A stretch of 64,000 nt of DNA from Tubulanus polymorphus (GCF_964204645.1 NC_134031.1:8098501-8162500); one strand, 5' to 3'. Positions 9,622 to 19,500 are shown, numbered from the stretch's first letter. Program-made: numbers and translations. The notes: a model not told the origin generated them from the sequence alone.

Positions 9622-10228
9622 AAGGAAAGTTAAGAATATTTATTATGTTTTCATCTAAATTACCTTTATAATTTAAAACTGTATTAAATATTTTAGGATT
9701 TTTGGCGCCTTTATCTAAAGTATCGATTAGTTCAGTTATTAAATATGTTTCATTTAATACTATTTGATTAATTACAGTAATATTATTAATTTTATATTGT
9801 CTTCCATATACTAAATTTTTTTCTGAGATACAATTTTTAATGTTAAATAGTGAAAATAATTCATTCAATTCTTTTATTTCAATTTTAAATTCCATTTCTT
9901 CTTTCATTTATATAGCAAAATTATTACTCACACTTTACTCACACTTTTAATATTGAAAATCTAAATTATTTTACTCACACTTTACTCACACTTTTAACAT
10001 TGAAAATCTAAATTATTTTACTCACACTTTACTCACACTTTTAATATTGAACAATTTTATCATTTTATTAGCGCTTTTATATTAAAAAGTGTGTTTATTT
10101 TTGGAAAAAAGCAAAAAAATTTAATTTTTCTAAACTTATTTTTATTTCTTAATTCGCTGATACTTTCTGTGATGAGTGGTGTCTCGACCTCTCGACCTCT
10201 GGTATGAAAGCCCACTTTCCCTATTACT
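9622..10228 (-). repeat. Right TIR of the Polinton-like element
   Basis: It is the inverted copy of the left TIR, uninterrupted by the LINE, and so shows what the left end looked like before that insertion. It carries the N-terminal codons of the element's gene on the minus strand (9907 down to about 9654, MKEEMEF start), which then run into the satellite. Three 47-bp subterminal units lie at about 9918-10050. Confidence 0.8.
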
Positions 10229-10234
10229 CATTCC
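10229..10234 (+). repeat. Right 6-bp target-site duplication CATTCC
   Basis: It directly follows the right TIR end and matches 3837-3842. Confidence 0.8.
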
Positions 10235-12657
10235 TACAAAACAGCCGATACCTAATAACGTCCAAAGATGTTTCTTCTTCGTTGTTAGGACTTCTATCAT
10301 AACATGCAATTATGAGCTTTTTGCAGTCAAGCAAACAGTCTTCATTAACACCAATGCAGGAACCCAATGATGCCAAGCATATATACTTTGAAAGTCCCCG
10401 GGATAACAGCTTGTATGGTTTCACTTTTCCTATCTTTTTAAAACTTGACACTGAATCGCAGCCAGTCAACGAATGCAATGCCAATACACAGTTAGCCATA
10501 TCTCCTAATGTTTCATGAATTCTTCTCATCGATATCATCCCTTGAGTTGTTTTCATGTTTATGTCACTTACATTCAGCTGGCTAAAAAAATGTATCATCA
10601 GAATGAAAACATCCGTGTCTGTGCAATTGACTGTGATAACTGGTTTGTCGGAAAGCGAACTCAGATACATCAGGTGAAGGATGATTTGTGTATCAGCTTC
10701 TTCCTGCGTGCTCTCTAAAGACTTAACATTTTCCGACCCTCCGTTGGTTATTGCAGTGCAGCAATTTTCAATAAATCCAGCTAGGACCAACACAGTGTCA
10801 CTAACGAGTGAATCTTTTGCCAAGTTCAACATAGTCGAATACAGGAATTGCAGCAGATGATGTTTGTTGGATCCGCAAGATAGAAACTTTTGCCACTGTT
10901 TGGGGACTGGTGTTCTCGTGGTGATGTTTTTTATAATTATGATTCCACTGACAGTTGCTCTGTTTGACCTTTCAAATTTTTTAGGCTAGTTTCTCGATAT
11001 TGGTCCATAATGACGTGCACACGTCGGCAATTACTATACCAGAGTATATCAACAAATCTATCGGCTAATTCTCCGAAGTTCTGAAGGCCAGCCACATTCA
11101 AGGAATGAAGAATCACCATGCCGTCGACAACTTCATAAATCGAATCCAACGCATCGGGTACTAGACAGTCTTCAGTTTCAGAATTATCACATTCATAAGC
11201 TTGCTCTTTGGGGATTTATAGAGTGACCCGTATACTTCTACAATGGACATTGGTACAGATAATAATTCAGGAGAAGACCTCTTGCAAATCAACATCCCTA
11301 GCCCTGGCTGCAACAAGTAGCCTAGAGAATATGTTGTGTGCACTTGTTTCCAGGCGGAAAGGCTTTTTCCCAACATTCAGTGGTTTTGTAGAAGTTGCGA
11401 ATGTTTTTAAGGTTGTTCTTTTGATCACTTCTGAAATCTTCACTCTTCCCGTTATCAGCCGTTCCTCTACATACTGTTCAACCCTTGTTTGCCCAATTGG
11501 AAGGATATTCGCGAGCTTTTCACTTGCGTCTAATTCAAGTGAGATACCTGAAATATCAAAAATATGCATCCATGTTTACTCTTCAGTGAATCAAATTATC
11601 ATGAACTAGTCTAAAATATTCAACATCAAGTATATTAATTTGATAAAGGTTTTCTAGAAAATGTAATTGATTTTTTGCACTAGCTAACTAGCTACCTGTT
11701 GAAAGGTTTACAATTGTTTCTGTTTCTTTTTTCAAGGTGAAAGGATTCGTCATTTCGGATACAGTACTTCTGATATTTTTTTATATCTTCAGAGTCCTTT
11801 CTGATTCTACTTGCAGTACTGTCTTTATAATGTTGTGATGAATTACTAAATTTGATCTGTTGTTTTGCTTTTGAAACCATTTCTCCCCTTATATGTGCTG
11901 ACTTAATCCACCAGAAAGAAAGATATTTATTTCATTACCTTCAAACGTCTTTTCAGTTTGGGAGTTTGGTTCTATTGTGCAAATGTCGAGATAGATTTAG
12001 TCGATATTCCAGATATGATTATTATTTACGAGAGAGTTAAAGACTCACTTATCAATGGCTCCGGGATTCCTTGATCTCCCTATCAGACATGTTTTCGCAT
12101 CGCGATTGAGTGTTTGTTCAAGTAACATATCAGGCGAGACACAACTGAACTTCCTACTGACACTCCTACTGACAGAATGCTGTCCATTTTCAAATGAGAG
12201 TTCAACTATCTCAGGTAAATTATACATTTCGGTGATATACACTGGAAGCCATTTGAAATAGTGTATACCAAGATCGTACATACCAAAATAGTTGTCCGTG
12301 TTAATGGCTAAATTCAATTATTATCATTTATTGTATATCATTATTATCATTATCATTACTATGATTATTATCATTTATATTATTGTTATTAATAAAAATA
12401 TTAGATGATACTTAACATAGTATGATATTTATAAAAGCGTGTTAAAGAATATTCACCTGGTATAATTTTGATGATCCGCTACAAATTAATATGGCTACAT
12501 ATTTACTGAACATTGCAGATGTTTCATCCAGTTGGCATCTCTTTCAGCTTTAATAAATTCGAGGAGCAATCTAACCATATCAAGGTACTGTTGCCAGTAG
12601 CTAAATGTTCTACAGGATGAGACACCATCTTCTTTAAATTCATTCAGCTACTCGTTC
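10235..12657 (-). pseudogene. Main part of FEN/PIN-like, CXC-tailed gene (decayed, multi-exon)
   Basis: Segments in gene order are 12657-12507 (YLDMVRLLLEFIKAERDANW), 12307-12049 (HYFKWLPVYITEM, then LEQTLNRDAKT), about 11910-11696, 11558-11161 (TTLKTFATSTKPLNVGKK), about 11180-10937 (VVDGMVILHSL, MDQYRETSLKNL) and 10940-10235. The last holds FEN/PIN-type signatures: EEADTQ, NCTDTDVFIL and LTGCDSV, which recall the acidic residues of XPG-I nucleases. Splice sites are credible: donor GTAAAT before 12507, acceptor TAG before 12307, donor GTGAGT before 12049, donor GTAGCT before 11696, acceptor TTTCAG before 11558. Frameshifts near 11275, 11190 and 10940 mark decay. The family is multicopy in many invertebrates and its role is unknown. 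A nuclease is my inference. Confidence 0.6.
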
Positions 12658-12787
12658 TCTCATTAACAAACAACATAAAATTCTCCAAGGGAAAAATAGA
12701 ATCGCTAGGATTATACCGCAGGCCGTGAACTCTTCAACGTACGTGCCGGCCTAAAAAAACAACAATCAATCAGTCACGTGTGACACA

Positions 12788-13019
12788 AGGTGGCGCTGTA
12801 AATGTACCGACCAATAGGTGGCGTTGTAAGCATATCGGCCACTAGTTGGCGCTGTACATGTACCAGCCTCTAGGTGGCGCTGTAAGCATATGGGCCAGGT
12901 GCTGTTGATGTACCAATCACTAGGTGGCGATGTAGGCATATCGGCCACTAGGTGGCGCTGTTGATGTACCAACCATTAGGTGGCGCTGTAAGCATATCAG
13001 CCACTAGGTGGCGGTGTAA
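12788..13019 (+). repeat. Dimeric 28-bp tandem array of CTCF-like motifs
   Basis: There are eight units of about 28 bp, each starting AGGTGGCG(C/T/A/G)TGTA. Two unit types alternate, ending ATGTACC(G/A)ACCA(A/T)T or GCATATCGGCCACT, so the true period is about 56 bp. Where one unit runs into the next, the sequence CCACTAGGTGGCGCTG (12945-12960) matches the known CTCF core. It lies just downstream of a splice donor, in an intron of the BRI3-like gene. Confidence 0.7.
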
Positions 13020-13025
13020 ACGTAC

Positions 13026-13317
13026 CTGACACGCTTGACATCCAGCTCCTACGACAACGACTGTATTCCCAGCATTAGCCGCGTATCCAGTAGGGGGCGT
13101 TATCACAGGTTGCCCGTATTGTTGGGGGGATGAATATTGTGTCTGTGGATACGGAGAAGAGTACTGAGTTTGTGAATAAGGCGAACCGTATTGGGTCGGA
13201 GGGGGAGATGGGGGTACTGACCTCCGGGTTGAGGTGGATATGTAGCGTCCCCTGGTGGAGCCCCGTAAGGTGCTTGAGTTGAATACATAGCTGGCGGTCC
13301 TGGTGGCTGTTTCATGG
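13026..13317 (-). CDS. BRI3-like: BRI3-like first coding exon (brain protein I3 family)
   Basis: The exon starts after a TTTTTTCAG acceptor, has ATG at 13315, and ends at a CAG|GTACG donor (13026). The product is a Pro/Gln/Tyr-rich N-terminus (MKQPPGPPAMYS, then repeats of SPY and TQY) ending GNTVVVVGAGCQACQ, which parallels the VVVGGCPxCR block of BRI3, a small lysosome-associated membrane protein with a cytosolic Pro-rich start and a membrane hairpin. The exon with the membrane part would lie downstream on the minus strand and was not found, so it may be beyond the left edge. The two halves are in different frames, with the shift in a C-rich run near 13201-13225. This could be an assembly error or a true mutation. 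Confidence 0.6.
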
Positions 13318-13705
13318 CTGAAAAAATAATTCAAACATGAATTCGATGATATTTAGCAAGAGAGGTGTAAGATAGAACCGTGTATTTACCCTCCCTAAGC
13401 GGGTGAAGGGGCTGAAGGGTCCATTGTGCAGATCACTGTCAATCAATCAATCTGCAATAGAGAAAATAGATAAAGTGCTGATCTGTATTGGGAACCAAGA
13501 ACCAAAACAGCATAAATGAACACATGACATGAGTTCACTTTGGTGAGACCAGCAACTGCAAACTATCGTTAAAATATCCGATCGTGAAACTACACCGTAC
13601 AGACAGGTTACTGACTAGGAACTCACTTGACTTATTACAGCGTGACGGGTTCTTTTTTGTATCTTATCTCAGTTTGATGTCAATAAATTGGATTATATGA
13701 AAAAA
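13318..13705. other. Upstream or intronic flank of the BRI3-like exon
   Basis: No further coding exon is visible. The acceptor before 13317 implies at least one untranslated upstream exon on the minus strand, which I could not place. Confidence 0.4.
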
Positions 13706-13857
13706 ACTGCCTTGACTCCTCCCTTGACTCCCTCCTTTGACTCCCTCCCTTGACTCCTCCCTTGACTCCCTCCCTTGACTCCATCCCTTGACTCCCTCCC
13801 TCGACTCCCTCCCTCGACTCCTCCCTTGACTCCCTCCCTTGACTCCCTCCCTTGACT
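13706..13857 (+). repeat. Minisatellite, unit about 13 bp (CCCTTGACTCCCT)
   Basis: Roughly a dozen copies, with 12- and 13-bp variants and some CTCGACT substitutions. The plus strand is strongly pyrimidine-rich. Confidence 0.85.
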
Positions 13858-14084
13858 TTATATCAAGTTTTATGTCTACATTTTTTAAGCATCTTTTAAA
13901 TTTTCAAGCAAATTCATTTGTTATAAATTTTGCGCACCTCGTATTGTTAGTGGTTTTATTGAAAGAGGTTCTCTTTTGAAGAGTCACAGTTCGGAGTTTA
14001 TTTGCAAATTTTATATCAAGTTTCATGTGTCTACATTTTTTGAAACGAATCTTTTGAATTATTTTCAAGCAAATTAATCGTTGT

Positions 14085-14290
14085 ATCATCATGATCCAGA
14101 ATTCGACGGTTTTTAGTTGAAGTTGACTCAAGATTCAAATCCCAGTTGCACAATTGTGATTGTTAGACTCGAATAGAGTTCATTCATTGGAAAACGAACT
14201 AATTTTAAGCTTCAAATTAATGTAACACTTAAATTCTGGGCCCAAGTGAAGAATGCGGGGTTATGGTGCAGGGGTGTAGGAACATATTCG
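14085..14290 (+). repeat. Dispersed repeat B, copy 1, ending in one minisatellite unit
   Basis: The segment with ATCATGATCCAGAATTC, CAAATCCCAGTTGCACA and ATTCTGGGCCCAAGTG is nearly the same as 20130-20275. It ends with one unit of the sequence that is amplified from 20275 on (GCGGGGTTATGGTGCAGGGG). Confidence 0.75.
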
Positions 14291-14349
14291 ATGCGTTGGT
14301 TGTGATTCGGTTCTTTATTTTGACGTGATTCGAAGACTGTACAGGTTAC

Positions 14350-14820
14350 ATGGTATACTGGTCGGACGACTGGTCAACTGGACAACTGGTCAACTGGATG
14401 ACCGGTCAACACTGGATGACTTGTCAACAGGATGACAGGACGACCATCAGCATCACCATCTGCCTCATCTCCGCCATCATCTCCAGCATAACCACCACCT
14501 TCCCCATCCCCACCATCTCATGCATCACCATCATAACCATGCTCTACCCCATCCCATCCCCACCAGCTTCATCAGCCTCACCATCGTTACCATTATCACC
14601 ACCATCTCCTGCATCACCATCACCCCTGCCATCTCCACCACCCTTACGACTAACAATTCAATCACCGTCATCTCCACCATCGCATCCCCCTATCCACCAT
14701 CAAATCGACCCCCGTCCACTATTTCCAACTTCTCATATCCCTATCCACTATTTCCACCTTCTCATCCCCCTATCCACCTTCTCATCCACCATCTCCACAA
14801 TCGCCACTACCACCCATTGA
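14350..14820 (+). repeat. Low-complexity ACTGGTCA and CACCATC-type tracts
   Basis: It begins with degenerate copies of CTGGTCAACTGGA (14350-14430) and turns into a pyrimidine-rich CACCATC/CATCACC tract. The 156-codon ORF across it is Ser/Pro/Thr/Ile low complexity and is not a credible gene. Confidence 0.7.
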
Positions 14821-14879
14821 ACCAGTCATTCAGTCTGGGTTATTCTACCTCAAAGGTCCGATTTATAATATCAGACAAC

Positions 14880-16600
14880 CAGTTACGTTTAGGTTCCTCT
14901 AGTTGACCAAGCGGAAAGCCAGCTCGAATTCAGGTTATTTTACCTCATGGTTTAGGCCTGAACTATAAGGGCTATATATGTTTGTGGTACGGTTAATTCA
15001 GACGACAAACAGCGTCAGCAATGTTTCCAGGTTACGAATCCGTGTGGGAGCTAACGGGGGATGTGAGGCTAGTTGTGTGGAGTGGTAAAGCTGGGAACAT
15101 GTGATGAATTTCCTGAATTTTCTATTTTCGATAGAAACTCTGAACACATAACTATGAAACGATTTTAAGTGTTCGCTCTTAGTGGTCGTCGCTTTCGCTA
15201 CGATATCTCTTAAGTGAACGACTTATGTTATATATTTTACCTATCGGTAACTCTTCCTACCGATAACCTATTTATAACCGATTGCCCTAGCTTCTAGAAT
15301 CCGGGATATAAAAAGTATACTTAACTTAACTCAGTAGTTTGCCTTTATCTGGTATAGTATGATATATGTTTACCCGATATATAATTTCTTCTATGGTGTG
15401 GCTACAATCCTATAGTCGACCCGTCTGATCCAGATCCAATCCCTCGGCTAATATCCCGTACGATCCCGATCTGATCTCTCGGTTCTCCTCTCTCTACTAC
15501 TCTACTAGTTCCCGTTCTCCTCTCTTACTTGGTCCCGTTCTCCAGTTCCCTTCCTCCTCGGTCTCGTTCTCCCCGAATCTACTGAACTAGCCCTTTTTAT
15601 CCCCAGAATATCACCCCAAGTCTCAATCTCTTTCCATTAGTTAATTACTAAATAAACTCACCAACATTCTATACAATACTATAACTACAATACTCTATAA
15701 ATCTCTCCAAGTAGAGAGATCGCCACTCAAGACCATGGTTTTAACCAATGTTTATATAATAATAAGCCTAATGGATACTATGAATTGGAACAATGAAGCC
15801 TAAAGATGCCAGTTTGAAGGGTCTTGAATGTCGATCTACACTAAATGTTATAAACACAGCAGATGTTCTGCCCTAAAGTTACATGAAAAATATTTTACAA
15901 ACAGCATTACTATTTAGCCGAAATAGCTAAATCGTAACAACTATAACTATTGTTATAATCACTAATACAGAAATGTTTGAAAATTATTATTGATATCATA
16001 AATGAAAACATACTTCAAGAGAAAATAAAAATGACAGTAAGACACAGGTCACGTGTCTGATTTTGACAGAAACCTTCAATAGAAGTCAATGAAAAGCTTT
16101 TGGAAAAAAGTGCAAATAAAGTGAACTCAGCCAAAGTATGTGAGTTACTCGAAGTGTGTTGTGTTTTTATAGAATTAGCTGTTCAAGAAACCGACGGCAA
16201 AACATAATGATTACAGTTTAAAAAATTATATTGAAAACAATGCACAGTTAAATTACATTAGTATCTGTCGAATATATGGTAGAAAAATTTCAAAAACAAG
16301 TTTCTTCTCAATGCTAATTTAATACATTATTAAATTCCGAAGACAAAAAGTAATTCATTGTTGAAATCGGAACAAAAATAACCTTGGAACATCTAATTGG
16401 TTCCAGTGATCCAGGTCCCAGTTTCACAGACTTATTAAGTCCAAAAATATTTTTGAATCTTGATATTGGTCTCATGTTGTTACGTTATACCGCAGAACTG
16501 ATGGTCTTAGACCGGTCGTCTCAAGAGCCATGACTGTGTTACTGGTCCCACATGTCATCGATCCTATAAATGATAACTAGTCCTAACGATCCTATAAGCC
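14880..16600. other. Non-coding stretch, no gene recognised
   Basis: It contains a CT-rich patch at 15410-15600 (GATCCCGATCTGATCTCTCGG-like) and AT-rich sequence beyond. The final 200 bp probably belong to the Penelope remnant that follows, but no domain is readable there. Confidence 0.4.
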
Positions 16601-16615
16601 TATAGTGATAACTGT

Positions 16616-16861
16616 TTGTATAGTTCCTATAGCGGAGTTGCTAGTCATGTTTTTCAGACTTCACACAATTTTGATTTTGCTAATGCTGAATTAATTTACC
16701 CTTGCAGCGATAAAACTAGAAGACATATTTTGGAATCTGCATTAATTATTGAAAATTCGAACAACGTTGTAAACCTTAACAATGGTTTTTCACCCCATAA
16801 TAAACTTATATCAAAATTACTCTGTAAACTGGTTAAACTCAACACTTGTTTTCCCCTTTGA
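16616..16861 (+). pseudogene. Penelope-like element, C-terminal GIY-YIG endonuclease remnant
   Basis: The ORF matches the end of the Penelope-type GIY-YIG endonuclease. It has the His-rich block SGVASHVFQTSHNFDFANAE, the conserved Glu in RRHILESALI, and the N-x4-FSP block (NLNNGFSP). The GIY-YIG motif itself and the whole RT are missing, so the copy is truncated at its 5' end. The element's 3' region continues to about 17260 and includes a hammerhead-like motif. Penelope elements commonly carry hammerhead ribozymes in their terminal repeats, so the two calls support each other. Confidence 0.6.
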
Positions 16862-17157
16862 TTATTTGTTATTTGTTCTCTCATCAATTTCGTCTCTGAC
16901 TTAACTTGTATTCACCTTAGTTTTAATTTAAGTGCCCCCTAGTTTGTCTTTCTTTTTACTACTGACTATAAGTTTCATTTATATTTATACTCACTATTGT
17001 TGTTTATAATTACCCCTTAGTTTGCTTCCCTTTAATCTTTTTTAGCGTGTAACTGTTTCTACGTTAATTTTCCTTTAGTTTGTATCATCTCTGATTACTT
17101 GAATTAGTCTCTTTGTCTCTGGATTGTATATATATCTCATAATTTCTGTAGTATCTC

Positions 17158-17205
17158 ATTATTCCTGAAGATGACTATTAGGATATAGTCGAAACGTTGA
17201 AATAA
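17158..17205 (+). ncRNA. Hammerhead-ribozyme-like motif in the Penelope 3' region
   Basis: The conserved core CTGAAGA (17165-17171) is followed by stem II GACTAT/ATAGTC with a six-base loop, then GAAAC (17191-17195) and GTT. Flanking TTATTC and GAAATAA can pair as helix I with one bulge. This is the minimal type I layout known from Penelope elements. One departure is an extra T between the core and stem II, which also occurs in the second copy at 33711. Activity is untested. Confidence 0.6.
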
Positions 17206-17511
17206 ACTACTATCTCGAAGTTTCATTTTCGGACTTTTTATTATCATTGTGGGATTCTCTCCTCATATCGTGTTACACCTAAACAATTCTTAAATTAGCC
17301 TGGTGTTAACCGGGCGTAGAATAGAAGAGACGGATAGTACTTTATAGGTGACTAGTTTTTTTTTTACTAGTTTTTCGACCTTTGATCAAGATACGCATAT
17401 TTACAATTACTATCAGGTGGATGATGAAGCTTCTATACATTAGTAACGAAATCTCTCGTGCGTCAAATAAACTAGTTAAACCTATATAGTACTATTCGTG
17501 TCTTGTTGTAT
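17206..17511. other. End of Penelope remnant and 3' flank of the TRIM-like gene
   Basis: GTGGGATTCTC near 17250 is shared with the second hammerhead locus (GTGGGATTTC at 33797) and probably marks the end of the Penelope terminal repeat. Nothing else is visible. Confidence 0.4.
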
Positions 17512-18984
17512 TCATTCTAATGCTCCAGATTCTGTGACCCGATACGACACTATCTTGGTATTATAATCACTTGCACAAATTGTGTTGGGGTCGGATTTCA
17601 AACGACAAATTCGAAACATTGATACGTTGATTTCGCCAATAGAACTTGGATCCGATAAACTACCATCAGTATTAACTCTTGTCTGACAAACCTGTGTCTT
17701 ACTGTTGCCGAGAGAAATAAATGCAATAATGTAGGAACTTGTCGGACAAAACAGACGGACAAATGAATATGTTCCCTTTTCGCAAAGGTTCATTCTATGT
17801 TTTACAGTTAGTTGGGCATCATCTTGTGTAACATGATACAGAACTGCTTCTTCTATGCTGCCATTCTGGATTATGTTATAACAGACAAGAATAATTTCTG
17901 CGTTCATTGTTGTTATAACATCTCTGATCTTACTATCAACGGTAAGCGTCATCTTTGATTGTTTCTCAATAAACCTGGTATTGGCATCTGCTTCTGCGGT
18001 GAGAGGTTTGATTTTGAAATACGTCAGTACATCACCACAGCCAATGCATAACTGGTTGTTTGTAATGAAACAAGCATCGATGCTGTTGATCCCTGGCAAT
18101 GTTGGGACAAACCCGGTACATTTGTAAACCTGTCGCCCGGCTGCTGCTGCTGTTGCTGCTGCTGCTGTTGCCGCTGTTGTTACTAAGTTAAACCGGTGGA
18201 CGCTTATCTTATCCGTATCTTTGCAGAACGCGTACAAAGAATCAGTTTCATAATCTAGTCTTACTACAGAAAGAGTCGACATGTTTACAAATATTGAATC
18301 AGTATCAACTTTGACAAGTCGTTCATCTATAACTGAATCTCTATCAAGCATTATGTTACCATTCGGCAATGCAGTCATTAGATGATAATCCTTGAAAATT
18401 TCATTTCTCCTGAATTCGGAAATTTCGAAGGTTTTATGCGGACAATCTTCTATCGCAGCTACCGCCTCACTTCTGACCCCTCCCACGGCTCCCTGTCGAG
18501 TAGTTGTGCTCTCATCCAACTCTCCCAGAACAACTGATTTTGAAAGTACTACTTCAGTAGGATTGAAGCAAATATTCACATTTTCAACTTGAGTTGCTTC
18601 AACCAATGCATCAACATCTCCAACAGCTAACTGTATATGATCATTAGTGAACTCTTCTATGTCCTCTATATCTATTTTACCTTGTTCCATGTTAACTAAT
18701 GATGACTCAAACATCGTCAACTTGTTCAAACATTTCGTCACCTTCTTCAGCGCATCCTTCGAGATTTCCTGTAATTCCTGTCGCCTGATATCAATCTTTG
18801 ACTTGTACTCCTCATACCAAACATCTAGTTGTATTTTCATGTTGTCCACAGATAGTTTAACATCTTGTTCTACATTCTGTAGTTCAGCCATCCTCTCCTG
18901 TGTTGTGTTACTGATATTAGCGACAAGATCAGTTAACATTGTCTTGTGCGTCTCAATGTTCTTCATCGACTTTTGAAGCGCCAT
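17512..18984 (-). CDS. TRIM-like protein: coiled coil plus propeller-like C-terminus, 490 aa
   Basis: Residues 1-110 form a charged, heptad-like coiled coil as in the B-box C-terminal (BBC) region of TRIM proteins. A linker of about 70 residues follows. Residues 180-490 look like repeated beta blades (segments such as DRLVKVDTDS, LDYETDSLYAFCKDTDKISV, INSIDACFITNNQLCIG, ASDYNTKIVSYRV), as in the NHL/WD-like tails of TRIM2/3/56-type proteins. An Ala/Thr tract near residues 267-282 is encoded by GCT/GCC repeats. No RING or B-box precedes the coiled coil. The ATG follows an in-frame TAA and a CTATTTTCAG acceptor, so a 5' UTR exon is likely. It is either a RING-less TRIM relative or an independent coiled-coil/propeller protein. 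Confidence 0.65.
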   Translation of the reverse strand: MALQKSMKNIETHKTMLTDLVANISNTTQERMAELQNVEQDVKLSVDNMKIQLDVWYEEYKSKIDIRRQELQEISKDALKKVTKCLNKLTMFESSLVNMEQGKIDIEDIEEFTNDHIQLAVGDVDALVEATQVENVNICFNPTEVVLSKSVVLGELDESTTTRQGAVGGVRSEAVAAIEDCPHKTFEISEFRRNEIFKDYHLMTALPNGNIMLDRDSVIDERLVKVDTDSIFVNMSTLSVVRLDYETDSLYAFCKDTDKISVHRFNLVTTAATAAAATAAAAGRQVYKCTGFVPTLPGINSIDACFITNNQLCIGCGDVLTYFKIKPLTAEADANTRFIEKQSKMTLTVDSKIRDVITTMNAEIILVCYNIIQNGSIEEAVLYHVTQDDAQLTVKHRMNLCEKGTYSFVRLFCPTSSYIIAFISLGNSKTQVCQTRVNTDGSLSDPSSIGEINVSMFRICRLKSDPNTICASDYNTKIVSYRVTESGALE

Positions 18985-19296
18985 GATTTACTCTGAAAAT
19001 AGAGAGACACCTGGTGTGAGTTACTGGAATCACAAAGTGAAAACATAAAATACTTATAGTATCGACCAGCTAGGCTTAAACAAGTTGCTCACACTGAAAA
19101 CCAATGCCTGGCCTGTGTTTTTTATGAATATTTTGAAATGAAAATATAATCAGTTTAGTTAAAAACCTTTAGAAAAATTTGGGATTTTTAATAATAATCA
19201 TGATAATGATTTATTTTTTTATCATTCATTACATAGATTTTTATCGAAAAAAAATACAAAGTGCAAATGAAATTGAGCGATCGATGCAAGATAACT

Positions 19297-19500
19297 AGGG
19301 TTTCAGGGTCACCATGCTCACTTGGTCAAATTCATGAGAATCTCAATATTTTAGAATTTGAAAATTTCAATATTCAACGCCCCCTGGCGAACGAATAACG
19401 CCCCTGGTGAACGAATACAACTACTCACATAGAAACACTCGCCACAATCGTAGACCATGTTATGAGCTACAATCTTTGGGGGCTGGGAGGTATTGTCCAC
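19297..19500 (+). repeat. Dispersed repeat A, copy 1
   Basis: It starts CTAGGGTTTCAGGGTCACC and runs through ATTTCAATATTCAACGCCCC, ACAATCGTAGACCATG and TATGAGCTACAATCTT. Related copies lie at 50966, 63108 and 63335. This copy carries CGCCCCCTGGCG and CGCCCCTGGTG, which resemble half of a CTCF site. Confidence 0.65.

Larger units (their letters stand above)
3843..10228. mobile_element. Short Polinton/Maverick-like element with a nested LINE
   Basis: The ends are inverted copies starting 5'-AGTAATARGGAAAGTGGGC and continue as TIRs of about 607 bp (right) and 654 bp (left, not counting the LINE). A 6-bp CATTCC duplication flanks it. AG-starting long TIRs and 6-bp duplications are the known Polinton signature. 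Without the 3.3-kb LINE it is only about 3.07 kb, far below the usual 15-20 kb. I see no DNA polymerase B, integrase, packaging ATPase, protease or capsid gene, so it must be non-autonomous. Contents are TIRs with 47-bp subterminal repeats, one gene with a CxCGG finger, and a 24-bp satellite. It is clearly more AT-rich than its surroundings. Confidence 0.75.

Noticed and set aside
8263-9658. Long ORFs encoding MINCLTVE-type repeats on both strands
   Set aside because: They come from a 24-bp satellite whose length is a multiple of three. They lie on both strands and have no non-repeat domain.
14350-14906. Two overlapping ORFs of 128-156 codons
   Set aside because: They are low-complexity translations of CACCATC-type tracts.
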